Below are positions 1-7,771 of a DNA stretch of 23,037 bases, piece by piece (positions within the stretch are counted from its first letter, which is position 1; every line of letters begins with the position of its first letter). The stretch lies in the NCBI GenBank assembly GCA_050996405.1, contig JBPCRW010000133.1, positions 1 to 23,037 of the forward strand. The letters are read 5' to 3'. The DNA comes from JBPCRW01 sp050996405 (GTDB taxonomy: Bacteria; Acidobacteriota; Blastocatellia; Pyrinomonadales; Pyrinomonadaceae). The notes beneath the pieces are model-generated. The model was not told the origin of the DNA. It saw nothing but the letters and a program-made list of their open reading frames with translations, and searched no databases. Made by a program: the position numbers and the translations under genes.

Positions 1-6
1 TATAAT
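1..6 (+). promoter_or_regulatory. possible -10 element of the rpmH promoter
   Basis: The first six bases are TATAAT, a perfect sigma-70 -10 hexamer, 46 bases upstream of the rpmH start. The -35 region would lie outside the window, so this cannot be tested here. AT-rich sequence makes chance matches easy. Confidence 0.3.
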
Positions 7-52
7 TAAACTTTAAGTTTTCACTTTACTAGTGAGAGGATGAACAGTAATT

Positions 53-199
53 ATGCCAAAGAGAACATTTCAACCGAACAATCGCCGACGCGCCAAAAAA
101 CACGGCTTCAGAGCGAGAATGGCGACCAAAAACGGGCGCGCCGTCCTGAAACGCCGCCGCGCCAAAGGACGCAAAGTATTAACCGTGAAACACTATTAA
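53..199 (+). CDS. rpmH: 50S ribosomal protein L34
   Basis: This encodes a 48-residue, very basic protein starting MPKRTFQPNNRRRAKKHGFR and ending in KVLTVKHY. That is the standard length and pattern of bacterial L34, a component of the large ribosomal subunit. The start ATG is preceded by GAGAGGA at 34-40, a Shine-Dalgarno-like sequence with rather long spacing of about 12 bases. The gene heads the conserved rpmH-rnpA-yidD-yidC cluster, usually found next to dnaA and the replication origin. Unusually, the whole gene lies inside an uninterrupted +frame that continues into rnpA, with an ATG at 40. Identification is certain; the role of the overlapping frame is not. Confidence 0.97.
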   Translation: MPKRTFQPNNRRRAKKHGFRARMATKNGRAVLKRRRAKGRKVLTVKHY

Positions 200-207
200 A
201 TTTCCGC

Positions 208-600
208 TTGCCGAAAACTGAGCGACTGCTGAAACGGCGCGATTTTTTAAAGATTTACGCCGAAGGAAAACGTTTTGAGAGTCGTTTGCTGACGGCTTTC
301 ATTTTGCCTTCAAAATCTTTGCAGCATCGTGCCGGATTCACGGCAACGAAAAAAGCAATCGGAAAAGCGCACGAGCGAAATCGCTGTAAGCGTCTGCTTC
401 GTGAAGCGTTTCGTTTGAGCAAAATAGAACTGGGCGAACTTGAAAACAAGTATGATTGGGTTTTGAACGCGAGGCGCGGTTTGTTGCGCGTCAAACTCGA
501 AAAACCTTTGCAGGATTTTCAGAAAATTATCGCCGCCGTAAAAAAAAGCGAATCGGAAAGGGCGGAGAAAACGTTGCCGATTGAGGCTCAAAAGCAATGA
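208..600 (+). CDS. rnpA: ribonuclease P protein component
   Basis: This is the protein subunit of RNase P, which binds the catalytic RNA and helps cleave 5' leaders from pre-tRNAs. The core starts LPKTERLLKRRDFLKIYAEG and carries the RNR signature in KAHERNRCKRLLREAFRL. Two starts are possible. TTG at 208, eight bases after the rpmH stop, gives 130 residues, normal for the family, but has no Shine-Dalgarno sequence and would rely on coupling to rpmH. ATG at 40 gives 186 residues with a 56-residue basic extension that overlaps all of rpmH in another frame, like the nested arrangement known in Thermus. I list the TTG start because it fits family length. The stop overlaps the yidD start (ATGA). 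Confidence 0.88.
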   Translation: MPKTERLLKRRDFLKIYAEGKRFESRLLTAFILPSKSLQHRAGFTATKKAIGKAHERNRCKRLLREAFRLSKIELGELENKYDWVLNARRGLLRVKLEKPLQDFQKIIAAVKKSESERAEKTLPIEAQKQ

Positions 601-806
601 AGTTTTTGGTTTTGGATTTTTTGAGGCTTTACAAGACGTTTCTTTCGCCTTTTTTGCCGTCTGCCTGCCGGTTTGAGCCGACCTGTTCGGTCTATGCGAC
701 GCAGGCAATCGAAAAATACGGCGGGATTCGCGGAACTTGGCTCGGCGTAAAACGTATCTTGCGCTGTCAACCATTTTGCAAAGGCGGCTATGACCCGATT
801 CCATAA
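597..806 (+). CDS. yidD: membrane protein insertion efficiency factor YidD
   Basis: This 69-residue protein assists insertion of inner-membrane proteins together with YidC. It has the full family pattern: an N-terminal amphipathic stretch (MKFLVLDFLRLYKTFLSPFL), the CRFEPTCSVYA motif, a conserved central IRGTWLGVKRILRCQP and the C-terminal GGYDPIP. The ATG overlaps the rnpA stop by four bases, so the two are probably translationally coupled. yidC follows after a short spacer that holds a strong hairpin. Length and motifs are typical. Confidence 0.95.
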   Translation: MKFLVLDFLRLYKTFLSPFLPSACRFEPTCSVYATQAIEKYGGIRGTWLGVKRILRCQPFCKGGYDPIP

Positions 807-864
807 ATTCAAAATGTAAAATTCAAAATTTGATAATCGCATTTTACATTTTACGTTTTGAATT
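806..864. repeat. AT-rich imperfect inverted repeat between yidD and yidC
   Basis: The arms are 806-829 and 841-864, 24 bases each, with only three non-identical positions, one of which still allows a G-U pair. The loop is 11 bases. The left arm contains ATTCAAAA twice. There is no T-run after the stem, so a classical terminator is not clear. It resembles in build the hairpins at 18696-18773 and 20776-20843. Confidence 0.75.
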
Positions 865-879
865 TTGCATTGATTAAAG

Positions 880-2778
880 ATGTCAGATAACAAACAATCA
901 ACTCAACTGCGTTTTATGCTCGCCGCCGTGCTGTCGCTTCTGGTGCTGTTCGGCTGGGGCTATTTATTTCCGTCAAAAAAACCTGCGAACGATAATACGA
1001 ATACGGCGCAAACGTCGGCAACGCCGACTCCCGCGCCCGCCAGCCAAACGCCGCAGTCCGTTCAAACTCAAACAGTTGCCGCAACTGCCGATAATACGCC
1101 GGGCAAAACTTTAACGATTAAGTCGCCGCTTTACGAAGTCAAAATTGATTCAAAAGGCGCGCTGGCGACGAGTTGGATTTTGATTAAAAATGTTTATGAC
1201 CATCACGAAAAATTGCTTTATGCCGACGGCTCGAACGGAGCAACTCCGAAACCTCTGGAATTGATTTCGCAAAAGGCTCTGGAGACGCGGGAAATCCCGT
1301 TTCGGCTTTCGACCGGAGACGCGAATCTCGACGCGGCTTTGAACGACCGCAATTATCAAATTTCAATACCGGATGAAACCGTAAATCTGAACGGTTCGGA
1401 TGCAAAGCAAATTGATTTCGTTTTGAATGACGAAGCGAATAATTTGCAGGTCGTGAAAAGTTTCGTCTTTCACGCGGACAGTTATTTGACGGATTTAAGC
1501 GTAAAAGTTTTGCGCGGCGGGCAGCCTGTTCCGAATACAAAACTGGCAATCGGCGCGAGCATCGGCGACCAGGCAGTTATTGCGAATAATTCTTATCACA
1601 TTGAGCCGGAAGCGGTTGCCTTTACAAATAACGGGGTCGAACGCCACGCGGCGGCTTCGATGTTCAAAAATAAGGATGACCAGCAAGGCAGTTTGGCAAT
1701 CGGCGGCGATGTGGATTGGGCTGGCGTTGGCGATACATATTTTGCGATGGCGGCGATTCCGGCGCAGAAAACTCAAGGATTGGAAATCAAAACGTCAAAA
1801 TACGAAGTTGAAACCGCGCCTTTTTATGACGGTATTATCGCCTGGATAACGCGAAATTCGACGACGAAAGTTACAAAGCATTTGACGACCGCTTATGTGC
1901 CGATTATCGCCGATGGCTCTGTTAATGAAATCTATACCGGCTCGAAAGATTATTTCACGCTCAATTCCTACAACAGTATTTTAACTAACAGCGTCGGCAG
2001 AACGATTGATATTGAAGATTTTATCAATTACAGCAATTGGAGCTTTCTTCGGACGTTTATTAAACCGCTTTCTATCTTACTTTTGCGGGCGTTGAGTTTG
2101 ATTCACGGCTTTGTCGGAAATTACGGCGCGGCGATTATTATTTTCACGCTGATTTTCTATTCGATTTTCTTTCCGCTTCGCTGGTATCAATCGAAATCCT
2201 TCAGAAAAGCGCAGGGCAACGCGCCGAAGATGAAGGAAATTCAAGACCGTCTGAAGGAATTGCAGAAAAAAGGCGTGGCATCGGACGACCCGCGAATGCG
2301 CGAAGTTCAAATGGAACAGTTGCGTTTGACGAAGGACGCGCTTCCGATTGGCGGCTGTTTGCCACTGCTTTTGCAGATGCCTCTATTTTTTGCTTTTTAC
2401 ACAGCCGTGACGATTTCGATTGATTTTCGTCAGGCATCTTTTTTGTGGTTGCCGGATCTTTCGGCGGCTGACCCGTATCACGTTCTAAACTTTTTATTCG
2501 CGGCTTCGATGGCTGGTTCGATGATTTTTACGCCGACCACGCCGACCGTGACAACCGAACAGAAAACGCAGCAGAAAATGATGACCTATATGATGCCGCT
2601 AATGATGTTGTGGCTGATGTGGGGTTCACCGGCGGGACTTCTTCTTTACTGGTTTTTTGGTAATATTGTCAGTTTTGTCCAGCAGTTTTTTATTAACCGG
2701 ATGAACAAAACCAACGCGCCGCCAACCGAAATTGAAGTCAAACCTTTGAATAAAAAAGTGAAACTTTCCACATCCTGA
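880..2778 (+). CDS. yidC: membrane protein insertase YidC
   Basis: YidC inserts proteins into the inner membrane, alone or with SecYEG. This 632-residue protein has the Gram-negative layout: an N-terminal membrane helix at about residues 10-30, a Thr/Pro/Gln-rich linker, a large periplasmic beta domain to about 380, then the conserved C-terminal helices with FVGNYGAAIII, the cytoplasmic coiled hairpin and GGCLPLLLQMPLFFAFYTAV. The tail is basic. In the helix that carries the conserved groove arginine of E. coli YidC (R366, in the stretch VRGIMYPL), the aligned residue here is Tyr427 (FYSIFFPL). The gene is followed after 31 bases by khpB. Identification is secure. Confidence 0.97.
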   Translation: MSDNKQSTQLRFMLAAVLSLLVLFGWGYLFPSKKPANDNTNTAQTSATPTPAPASQTPQSVQTQTVAATADNTPGKTLTIKSPLYEVKIDSKGALATSWILIKNVYDHHEKLLYADGSNGATPKPLELISQKALETREIPFRLSTGDANLDAALNDRNYQISIPDETVNLNGSDAKQIDFVLNDEANNLQVVKSFVFHADSYLTDLSVKVLRGGQPVPNTKLAIGASIGDQAVIANNSYHIEPEAVAFTNNGVERHAAASMFKNKDDQQGSLAIGGDVDWAGVGDTYFAMAAIPAQKTQGLEIKTSKYEVETAPFYDGIIAWITRNSTTKVTKHLTTAYVPIIADGSVNEIYTGSKDYFTLNSYNSILTNSVGRTIDIEDFINYSNWSFLRTFIKPLSILLLRALSLIHGFVGNYGAAIIIFTLIFYSIFFPLRWYQSKSFRKAQGNAPKMKEIQDRLKELQKKGVASDDPRMREVQMEQLRLTKDALPIGGCLPLLLQMPLFFAFYTAVTISIDFRQASFLWLPDLSAADPYHVLNFLFAASMAGSMIFTPTTPTVTTEQKTQQKMMTYMMPLMMLWLMWGSPAGLLLYWFFGNIVSFVQQFFINRMNKTNAPPTEIEVKPLNKKVKLSTS

Positions 2779-2809
2779 AGTTTTTAGTTGCCGAATTTTA
2801 AGGAATTTT

Positions 2810-3259
2810 ATGAACGAAACTTGCCAAAATGCCGAACAATTTTTGACCGAATTATTAACAGATTGGCGTTTTGATTTGAGCGTTTCAAACCGCGAAACCG
2901 AAGAAGGCTGTCTATTTGATTTAAGCGGAAACGATATTTCTTTGTTGTTAAATGAGAACGGTGAAATGCTTGACGCTCTTGAAGTTTTGCTGTTTCAAAT
3001 TTACGGCAAGGAAATTGACCGCTCGCAAAGATTTGTCTGCGACGCGGACGGTTTTCGCCAGACGCGCCATGCTGAACTTCAGGCAATGGCGCGTTTTGCC
3101 GCGCAAAATGTTCGTAAAGACGGCAAACCTTTTACCTTCGGAAAATTAAATTCGACCGAACGCCGCGTCATTCATTTGACTTTAGTAAATGAACCGGATT
3201 TGCAAACCGAGTCAGTCGGCGAAGGCAGGGAACGCAAGCTTCAGGTCCGTTTAAAGTAA
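2810..3259 (+). CDS. khpB: KH/R3H RNA-binding protein (Jag/KhpB/EloR-like)
   Basis: This 149-residue protein has a KH-like half (residues about 10-75, with LFDLSGNDISLLLNENGEML in place of the usual GxxG-type loop context) and an R3H half (about 85-149). The RxxxH pattern is seen in TERRVIHLTL, followed by a loop with ESVGEGRERKLQV typical of the R3H C-terminus. It lacks the N-terminal Jag_N domain of Firmicute proteins, as is usual outside that group. The family binds RNA and is linked to cell elongation and division control. Position right after yidC and before mnmE matches the conserved origin-proximal order. Confidence 0.9.
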   Translation: MNETCQNAEQFLTELLTDWRFDLSVSNRETEEGCLFDLSGNDISLLLNENGEMLDALEVLLFQIYGKEIDRSQRFVCDADGFRQTRHAELQAMARFAAQNVRKDGKPFTFGKLNSTERRVIHLTLVNEPDLQTESVGEGRERKLQVRLK

Positions 3260-3280
3260 TTAAATAGAAAATTTATCGCG

Positions 3281-3317
3281 GAGAATCGGGAATTTATTTT
3301 TTCCCAATTCTCTTTTT
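3281..3317 (+). terminator. intrinsic-terminator-like hairpin between khpB and mnmE
   Basis: The stem GAGAATCGGGAA (3281-3292) pairs with TTCCCAATTCTC (3301-3312), 11 of 12 positions, around an 8-base loop. TTTTT follows. The hairpin ends about seven bases before the mnmE ATG, and no Shine-Dalgarno sequence fits between them. It could terminate khpB transcripts or act as an attenuator for mnmE. Confidence 0.7.
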
Positions 3318-3323
3318 GATTTT

Positions 3324-4682
3324 ATGAGCCATGACACAATTGTCGCGCTTGCCACACCTTTCGGACGAAGCGGCATCGGCGTTATTCGTCTAAGCGGCGA
3401 TGCCGCGCTTGAAATTATCCGTAAATTAACCGACGACAAAAATTTTTCTCCCGTTCCGCGACAAGCGACTCTGAAAAAGATTTTTTCGCCCGTCGATAGA
3501 AAATTGACGGACGAAGTTTTAATTACTTATTTTAAATCTCCGCAATCATTTACGGGCGAAGATGTCGTCGAGATTAGCTGTCACGGCTCGCCGGTTCTGA
3601 TTCGTCAAATTATCGATTACTGTTTAAAATTCGATGCGAGATTAGCCGAAGCCGGAGAATTTTCTTTGCGCGCGCTTGCCAGCGGGCAAATCAATTTAAG
3701 CCAGGCGGAAGCGATTCGTGATTTGATTGACGCTCGGACGGTTTCGTCTGCAAAACAAGCCGTCCGTCAATTGCAGGGCGAACTTTCTAATTCCTTGCAG
3801 CCTTTAAAAGATAGTTTGCTGGATGTCATTGTAATTTTGGAATCGGCACTGGAATTTGTCGAGGATGATTTACCCGATTACCAAATCGAAAATATAAAGG
3901 TTGAGTTGACCGAAATCTCCGATGAATTGGGCAAAATGGCTTCTACTTTCCAAGTCGGCAAACTTTTGCGCGAAGGATTGAGAGTAACGCTCGTCGGACG
4001 ACCGAACGTCGGTAAATCCAGCGTTTTCAATGCCTTAATTGGACACGACAGGGCAATTGTGACGGAAATAGCGGGAACAACACGCGACAGCCTGCACGAA
4101 TCTCTGACTATTGACGACATACCGATTTTTCTAATCGACACGGCGGGTTTGCGCGAAACGGTCGATACGGTCGAAAGCATCGGTGTCGAGCGAACAAAAC
4201 GGGTTATGGCGGATTCCGATTTGGTCATCGCCGTTTTAGATGGCTCACAGCCGATAACTACTGAAGATAAAGAAGTTTTAGATTTACTGGACGATTTCCG
4301 AAGCATTGTCGCCGTCAATAAAATTGATTTGAATAAAAATTCTGGTTTAGTAAAGAAATTTGAAAAATCGAATCTGGTTGAAATTTCCGCCAAAACAGGC
4401 GAAGGGCTTGATAAATTGCAAAGTGCCATCATAAAACAGTTCTCACCGCAAACAATTGACGAAACAGGGTTTCTGGTTTCCGACGCGCGGCATTTCGATT
4501 TGCTCACACGGGCAAAATCGGAAATAAATTATTCACATCAATTATTGAACGAGAAAGCGAGTGAAGAAATTGTTTTAATCGGGCTTCATAACGCGATGCG
4601 ATTTTTAGGGGAAATTACAGGTGAAACGACGACGGAAGATGTTTTGACCCGCATTTTTTCAACCTTTTGCGTCGGCAAGTAA
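3324..4682 (+). CDS. mnmE: tRNA uridine-5-carboxymethylaminomethyl(34) synthesis GTPase MnmE
   Basis: MnmE with MnmG modifies the wobble uridine (U34) of certain tRNAs. The 452-residue protein starts MSHDTIVALATPFGRSGIGV, the folate-binding N-terminal domain. It carries a GTPase domain inserted in the helical domain: P-loop GRPNVGKS at 225-232, GTTRD at 251-255, DTAG at 272-275, NKID at 332-335 and SAKTGEG. It ends in CVGK, the conserved C-terminal C-x-GK motif that supplies the catalytic cysteine. Its usual partner mnmG is not downstream here; a restriction-modification gene follows instead. The start has no Shine-Dalgarno sequence and sits just after a terminator-like hairpin. Confidence 0.97.
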   Translation: MSHDTIVALATPFGRSGIGVIRLSGDAALEIIRKLTDDKNFSPVPRQATLKKIFSPVDRKLTDEVLITYFKSPQSFTGEDVVEISCHGSPVLIRQIIDYCLKFDARLAEAGEFSLRALASGQINLSQAEAIRDLIDARTVSSAKQAVRQLQGELSNSLQPLKDSLLDVIVILESALEFVEDDLPDYQIENIKVELTEISDELGKMASTFQVGKLLREGLRVTLVGRPNVGKSSVFNALIGHDRAIVTEIAGTTRDSLHESLTIDDIPIFLIDTAGLRETVDTVESIGVERTKRVMADSDLVIAVLDGSQPITTEDKEVLDLLDDFRSIVAVNKIDLNKNSGLVKKFEKSNLVEISAKTGEGLDKLQSAIIKQFSPQTIDETGFLVSDARHFDLLTRAKSEINYSHQLLNEKASEEIVLIGLHNAMRFLGEITGETTTEDVLTRIFSTFCVGK

Positions 4683-4697
4683 GCGACAATAAAAGAC

Positions 4698-4758
4698 AAT
4701 CATTCGATTATCGCACTCGAAGAAAGATTAAATTTTACCGTGAATATATCGAATGGTT
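4698..4758. repeat. inverted repeat upstream of the restriction-modification gene
   Basis: AATCATTCGAT (4698-4708) can pair with ATCGAATGGTT (4748-4758) over 11 positions with one G-U pair, loop 39 bases. No T-run follows. It lies in the 166-base gap between mnmE and the restriction-modification gene and could be an operator pair or chance. I saw no convincing promoter in this gap. An AGGA Shine-Dalgarno sequence precedes the downstream ATG. Confidence 0.35.
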
Positions 4759-4848
4759 ATGAAAGTTTATAAACGAACCTTTTGCGTTTTCCGCCATTCT
4801 TTTTTATCCTTTTTCTGTTTTCCGCCTAAATCAAACAAGGACAAATAG

Positions 4849-7701
4849 ATGCCTCGATTAACACAAGCCGAAATCCGCAATAACGCCGTCGCCTTTGTTC
4901 ACGAATGGAAAGGCGAATCACGCGAACGCGGCGAATCGCAGACCTTTTGGAATGAGTTTCTAAATATCTTTGGCATCAAACGCCGACAGGTCGCCGTGTT
5001 TGAAAAAGCCGTCAAAAAGAATAATCAGAACACCGGCGCGATTGACCTTTTTTGGAAAGGCGTTCTTTTAGTTGAGCATAAATCGCTCGGAAAGAGTTTT
5101 GATAAAGCGTCGAGCCAAGCCTTTGAATATCTCGAAAACTTGCCGGAAAACGATTTGCCGGAAATTGTGTTGATTTCTGATTTCGCCAAATTTCGCCTGT
5201 TTAATCTTGAAACACACGAAGAAGTTGAATTTCCGCTTGAAGAACTGCCGAATCAAATTCAACTTTTCGGCGCGATTTCCGGTTACCAGAAACGCGAATA
5301 TAAAGAGCAAGACCCTGTAAATATCCAAGTTGCCTTAAAACTCGGAGAGCTTCACGATGCCTTGCTTGCAAGCGGTTATGACGGGCATAAACTCGAAGTC
5401 TTTCTTGTCCGTCTTGTTTATTGCCTGTTCGCGGACGATACGGGCATTTTTCTGCCGCGCAGTTCGTTTCTCTATTTTCTTGAAGAAAAAACGGTTGAAT
5501 CGGGCGCGAATCTCGGCGCGATGCTTCAATTGCTTTTTCAGATTCTGGACACGCCCGAAAATCAGAGGCAAAACACGATTGACGAAGATTTGCGGCAGTT
5601 TCCATACGTCAACGGCGAACTTTTTCGGGAAAGAATGGATTTGCCTTTCTTTGACGCGAAGATGCGGCGGATTTTGATTGAAGCGTGTTCTTTTGATTGG
5701 AGCAAAGTTTCGCCCGCGATTTTCGGCTCTTTGTTTCAATCGGTGATGGACGCGGACAAACGCCGCAATCTGGGAGCGCATTACACATCCGAAAAGAACA
5801 TTTTAAAAGTCATTCGCGGGCTTTTTCTCGACGAACTCGACACGGAATTTGAAACTATCAAAAACAATCAAAACAAACTGCGCGAATTTCATCAAAAACT
5901 TGCGCGGCTTCGATTTTTTGACCCCGCTTGCGGATGCGGGAATTTTCTGGTTATCACTTACCGCGAAATTCGCAGTTTGGAAATCGAAATTTTAAAACAG
6001 TTGCGGGAATTGACGGGCAAAGGGCAAATGCTCGATGTCAGCATTCTTTCTTTGATTGACGTTGATTCGTTTTACGGCATCGAGACGGAAGAATTTCCGG
6101 CGGAAATTGCGCGTGTCGCTTTGTGGTTGACAGACCATCAAGCGAATATGAATCTTTCGGCGGAATTCGGACAATCTTACGCCCGCCTGCCGCTTAAGAA
6201 AAGCGCGAACATCGTTCACGGCAACGCTCTGCGAATTGATTGGAACGAAGTTTTATGCGGAAGCCCGCACGAAGTAAGGGTGCAAGATGCTGACGAAAAA
6301 CACACTTACTCCGTGCGTGTTTCTGCCTTCGACGGCAACGAAACCGAAACAACGCTTTACATTTTAGGTAATCCGCCGTTTGTCGGAAAACAATTTCGCA
6401 ACGAACAGCAAAATGCCGATATGGATTTGGTTTGTTCGGATGTCAAAAATTATCGCCTGCTTGATTATGTTTCGGCGTGGTATATCAAAGCCGTAAAATT
6501 TATCGAAAATACGAAAATTAAGGTTGCTTTCGTTTCGACAAATTCAATTACGCAAGGCGAACAAGTCGGCGTTCTTTGGCAGTATTTACTTGAGAAAGGC
6601 GCAAAAATTCATTTCGCTCATCGCACATTTCGATGGAACAACGAGGCAAAAGGGAAAGCGGCTGTTCATTGTGTAATTATTGGTTTTGCGAGTTTTGACA
6701 TAAACCGAAAAAGACTTTTTGATTATCAAACACCGATTTCAGAACCTCACGAAATTGAGTGCAAAAACATCAATCCATATTTGATTGATGCTGTCGATTT
6801 AATTATTACGAGCCGAACTAAATCGCTTTGTAATGTTCCAGAAATCGTTTTCGGAAATATGCCGAACGATGGCGGACATCTATTGTTTTCAACTGAAGAA
6901 AGAAACGAGTTTTTAGCGAAAGAGCCAAGAGCCGAAAAATTTATCAAGCCTTTTTTGGGCGCATACGAATTTATTAATGGCGAAAATCGTTATTGTCTTT
7001 GGCTTAAAGATATTTCACCAACCGAATGGCGAAGTTTGCCCGAAGTAATAAAACGGATTGAACAAGTTAAAGAACATCGTTTGTCCAGCACACGCGAAAC
7101 GACAAAAAGACTTGCTGAAATTCCTTATCTTTTCGGGGAAATCCGACAACCGAACAGCGATTATATTTTAATTCCGTCTGTTTCTTCTGAAAATCGGCGT
7201 TATGTTCCAATCGGTTTTTTATCGAAAGACATTATCGCAAGCAATCTTGTTTTGTTCATTCCAAACGCCACGCTTTATCTTTTCGGCGTTTTAACGAGCG
7301 CAATGCACAACGCTTGGATGCGGCAGGTTTGCGGACGTTTAGAAAGCCGTTATCGTTATTCAAAAGAAATCGTTTATAACAATTTCCCTTTTCCGCCAGA
7401 GCCAATCGAAAAGCAACGCGAACGAGTGGAACGCGCGGCGCAAGGCATTTTAGACGCGCGTCTGAAATTTGCGGACGCGACTCTCGCAGACCTTTACGAC
7501 CCTTTGACGATGCCGAAAGAACTCTTGGACGCGCACCGCGCAAATGATGAAGCCGTCGATGCTTGCTACGGCGCGAAACGCTTCAAAAACGAACTGGAAC
7601 GCCTCGAATTTCTGTTCGATTTATATCGTCAATACACAGAGCCTTTGCGAGTTTTAGAAGAACGGGAAACGCGCAAAGCGAAACGGAAACGCAGAGGTTA
7701 A
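4849..7701 (+). CDS. MmeI-like single-chain (type IIL/IIG) restriction-modification enzyme
   Basis: This 950-residue protein fits enzymes that cut and N6-adenine-methylate DNA with one polypeptide. Near the N-terminus D66 and E76-H-K78 form a D-X9-ExK nuclease motif (AIDLFWKGVLLVEHKS) with the same spacing as I recall for MmeI. A helical linker follows. The methylase part has motif X (LGAHYTSEKN, about 308-317), motif I DPACGCGNF at 358-366 and catalytic NPPF at 508-511. The part after about residue 650, including PFLGAYEFINGENRYCLWLK, is the likely target-recognition domain, followed by a helical, basic C-terminus. All key residues of both activities are present. No separate specificity or restriction subunit is nearby. 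The last 111 bases are partly repeated at 8354-8464. Confidence 0.88.
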   Translation: MPRLTQAEIRNNAVAFVHEWKGESRERGESQTFWNEFLNIFGIKRRQVAVFEKAVKKNNQNTGAIDLFWKGVLLVEHKSLGKSFDKASSQAFEYLENLPENDLPEIVLISDFAKFRLFNLETHEEVEFPLEELPNQIQLFGAISGYQKREYKEQDPVNIQVALKLGELHDALLASGYDGHKLEVFLVRLVYCLFADDTGIFLPRSSFLYFLEEKTVESGANLGAMLQLLFQILDTPENQRQNTIDEDLRQFPYVNGELFRERMDLPFFDAKMRRILIEACSFDWSKVSPAIFGSLFQSVMDADKRRNLGAHYTSEKNILKVIRGLFLDELDTEFETIKNNQNKLREFHQKLARLRFFDPACGCGNFLVITYREIRSLEIEILKQLRELTGKGQMLDVSILSLIDVDSFYGIETEEFPAEIARVALWLTDHQANMNLSAEFGQSYARLPLKKSANIVHGNALRIDWNEVLCGSPHEVRVQDADEKHTYSVRVSAFDGNETETTLYILGNPPFVGKQFRNEQQNADMDLVCSDVKNYRLLDYVSAWYIKAVKFIENTKIKVAFVSTNSITQGEQVGVLWQYLLEKGAKIHFAHRTFRWNNEAKGKAAVHCVIIGFASFDINRKRLFDYQTPISEPHEIECKNINPYLIDAVDLIITSRTKSLCNVPEIVFGNMPNDGGHLLFSTEERNEFLAKEPRAEKFIKPFLGAYEFINGENRYCLWLKDISPTEWRSLPEVIKRIEQVKEHRLSSTRETTKRLAEIPYLFGEIRQPNSDYILIPSVSSENRRYVPIGFLSKDIIASNLVLFIPNATLYLFGVLTSAMHNAWMRQVCGRLESRYRYSKEIVYNNFPFPPEPIEKQRERVERAAQGILDARLKFADATLADLYDPLTMPKELLDAHRANDEAVDACYGAKRFKNELERLEFLFDLYRQYTEPLRVLEERETRKAKRKRRG
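7579..7689 (+). repeat. copy 1 of a direct repeat (restriction gene 3' end)
   Basis: This stretch, the codons for the last part of the restriction-modification enzyme from RFKNELERLEFLFDL, recurs at 8354-8464 with about 88% identity by eye. Most differences are at third codon positions. The two copies flank higBA. Confidence 0.9.
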
Positions 7702-7737
7702 GACCGCTTTAATTACACGCTTTTTACGAGAGAAATC

Positions 7738-7765
7738 TTGACTTTATACCAAATTGCGGTATAGT
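7738..7765 (+). promoter_or_regulatory. higBA promoter with overlapping operator
   Basis: TTGACT (7738-7743) and TATAGT (7760-7765) are -35 and -10 hexamers with a 16-base spacer. A palindrome TATACC-N7-GGTATA (7745-7763) fills the spacer and overlaps the -10, an ideal place for the HigA antitoxin to bind and repress. Transcription would start around 7772, the A of the higB ATG, so the message is probably leaderless. Confidence 0.8.
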
Positions 7766-7771
7766 CAAAAT

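Noticed and set aside
1..52. Replication origin or DnaA boxes at the left edge
   Set aside because: The gene order suggests an origin nearby, but no TTATCCACA-like box is present in the few bases available.
310..804. Long antisense frame of 164 codons opposite rnpA and yidD
   Set aside because: It lies wholly opposite two certain genes, has low-complexity Arg/Phe/Lys-rich sequence and no family resemblance.
3878..4507. Antisense frame of 209 codons opposite mnmE
   Set aside because: Complementary shadow of the GTPase domain; Ser/Thr-rich product without recognisable motifs.
4683..4848. tRNA or small RNA gene between mnmE and the restriction gene
   Set aside because: There is one 11-base stem but no cloverleaf, no CCA end, no T-loop and no promoter-terminator pair.
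7754..7771. Upstream TTG start for higB
   Set aside because: It would sit inside the operator and upstream of the -10, before the transcript begins.
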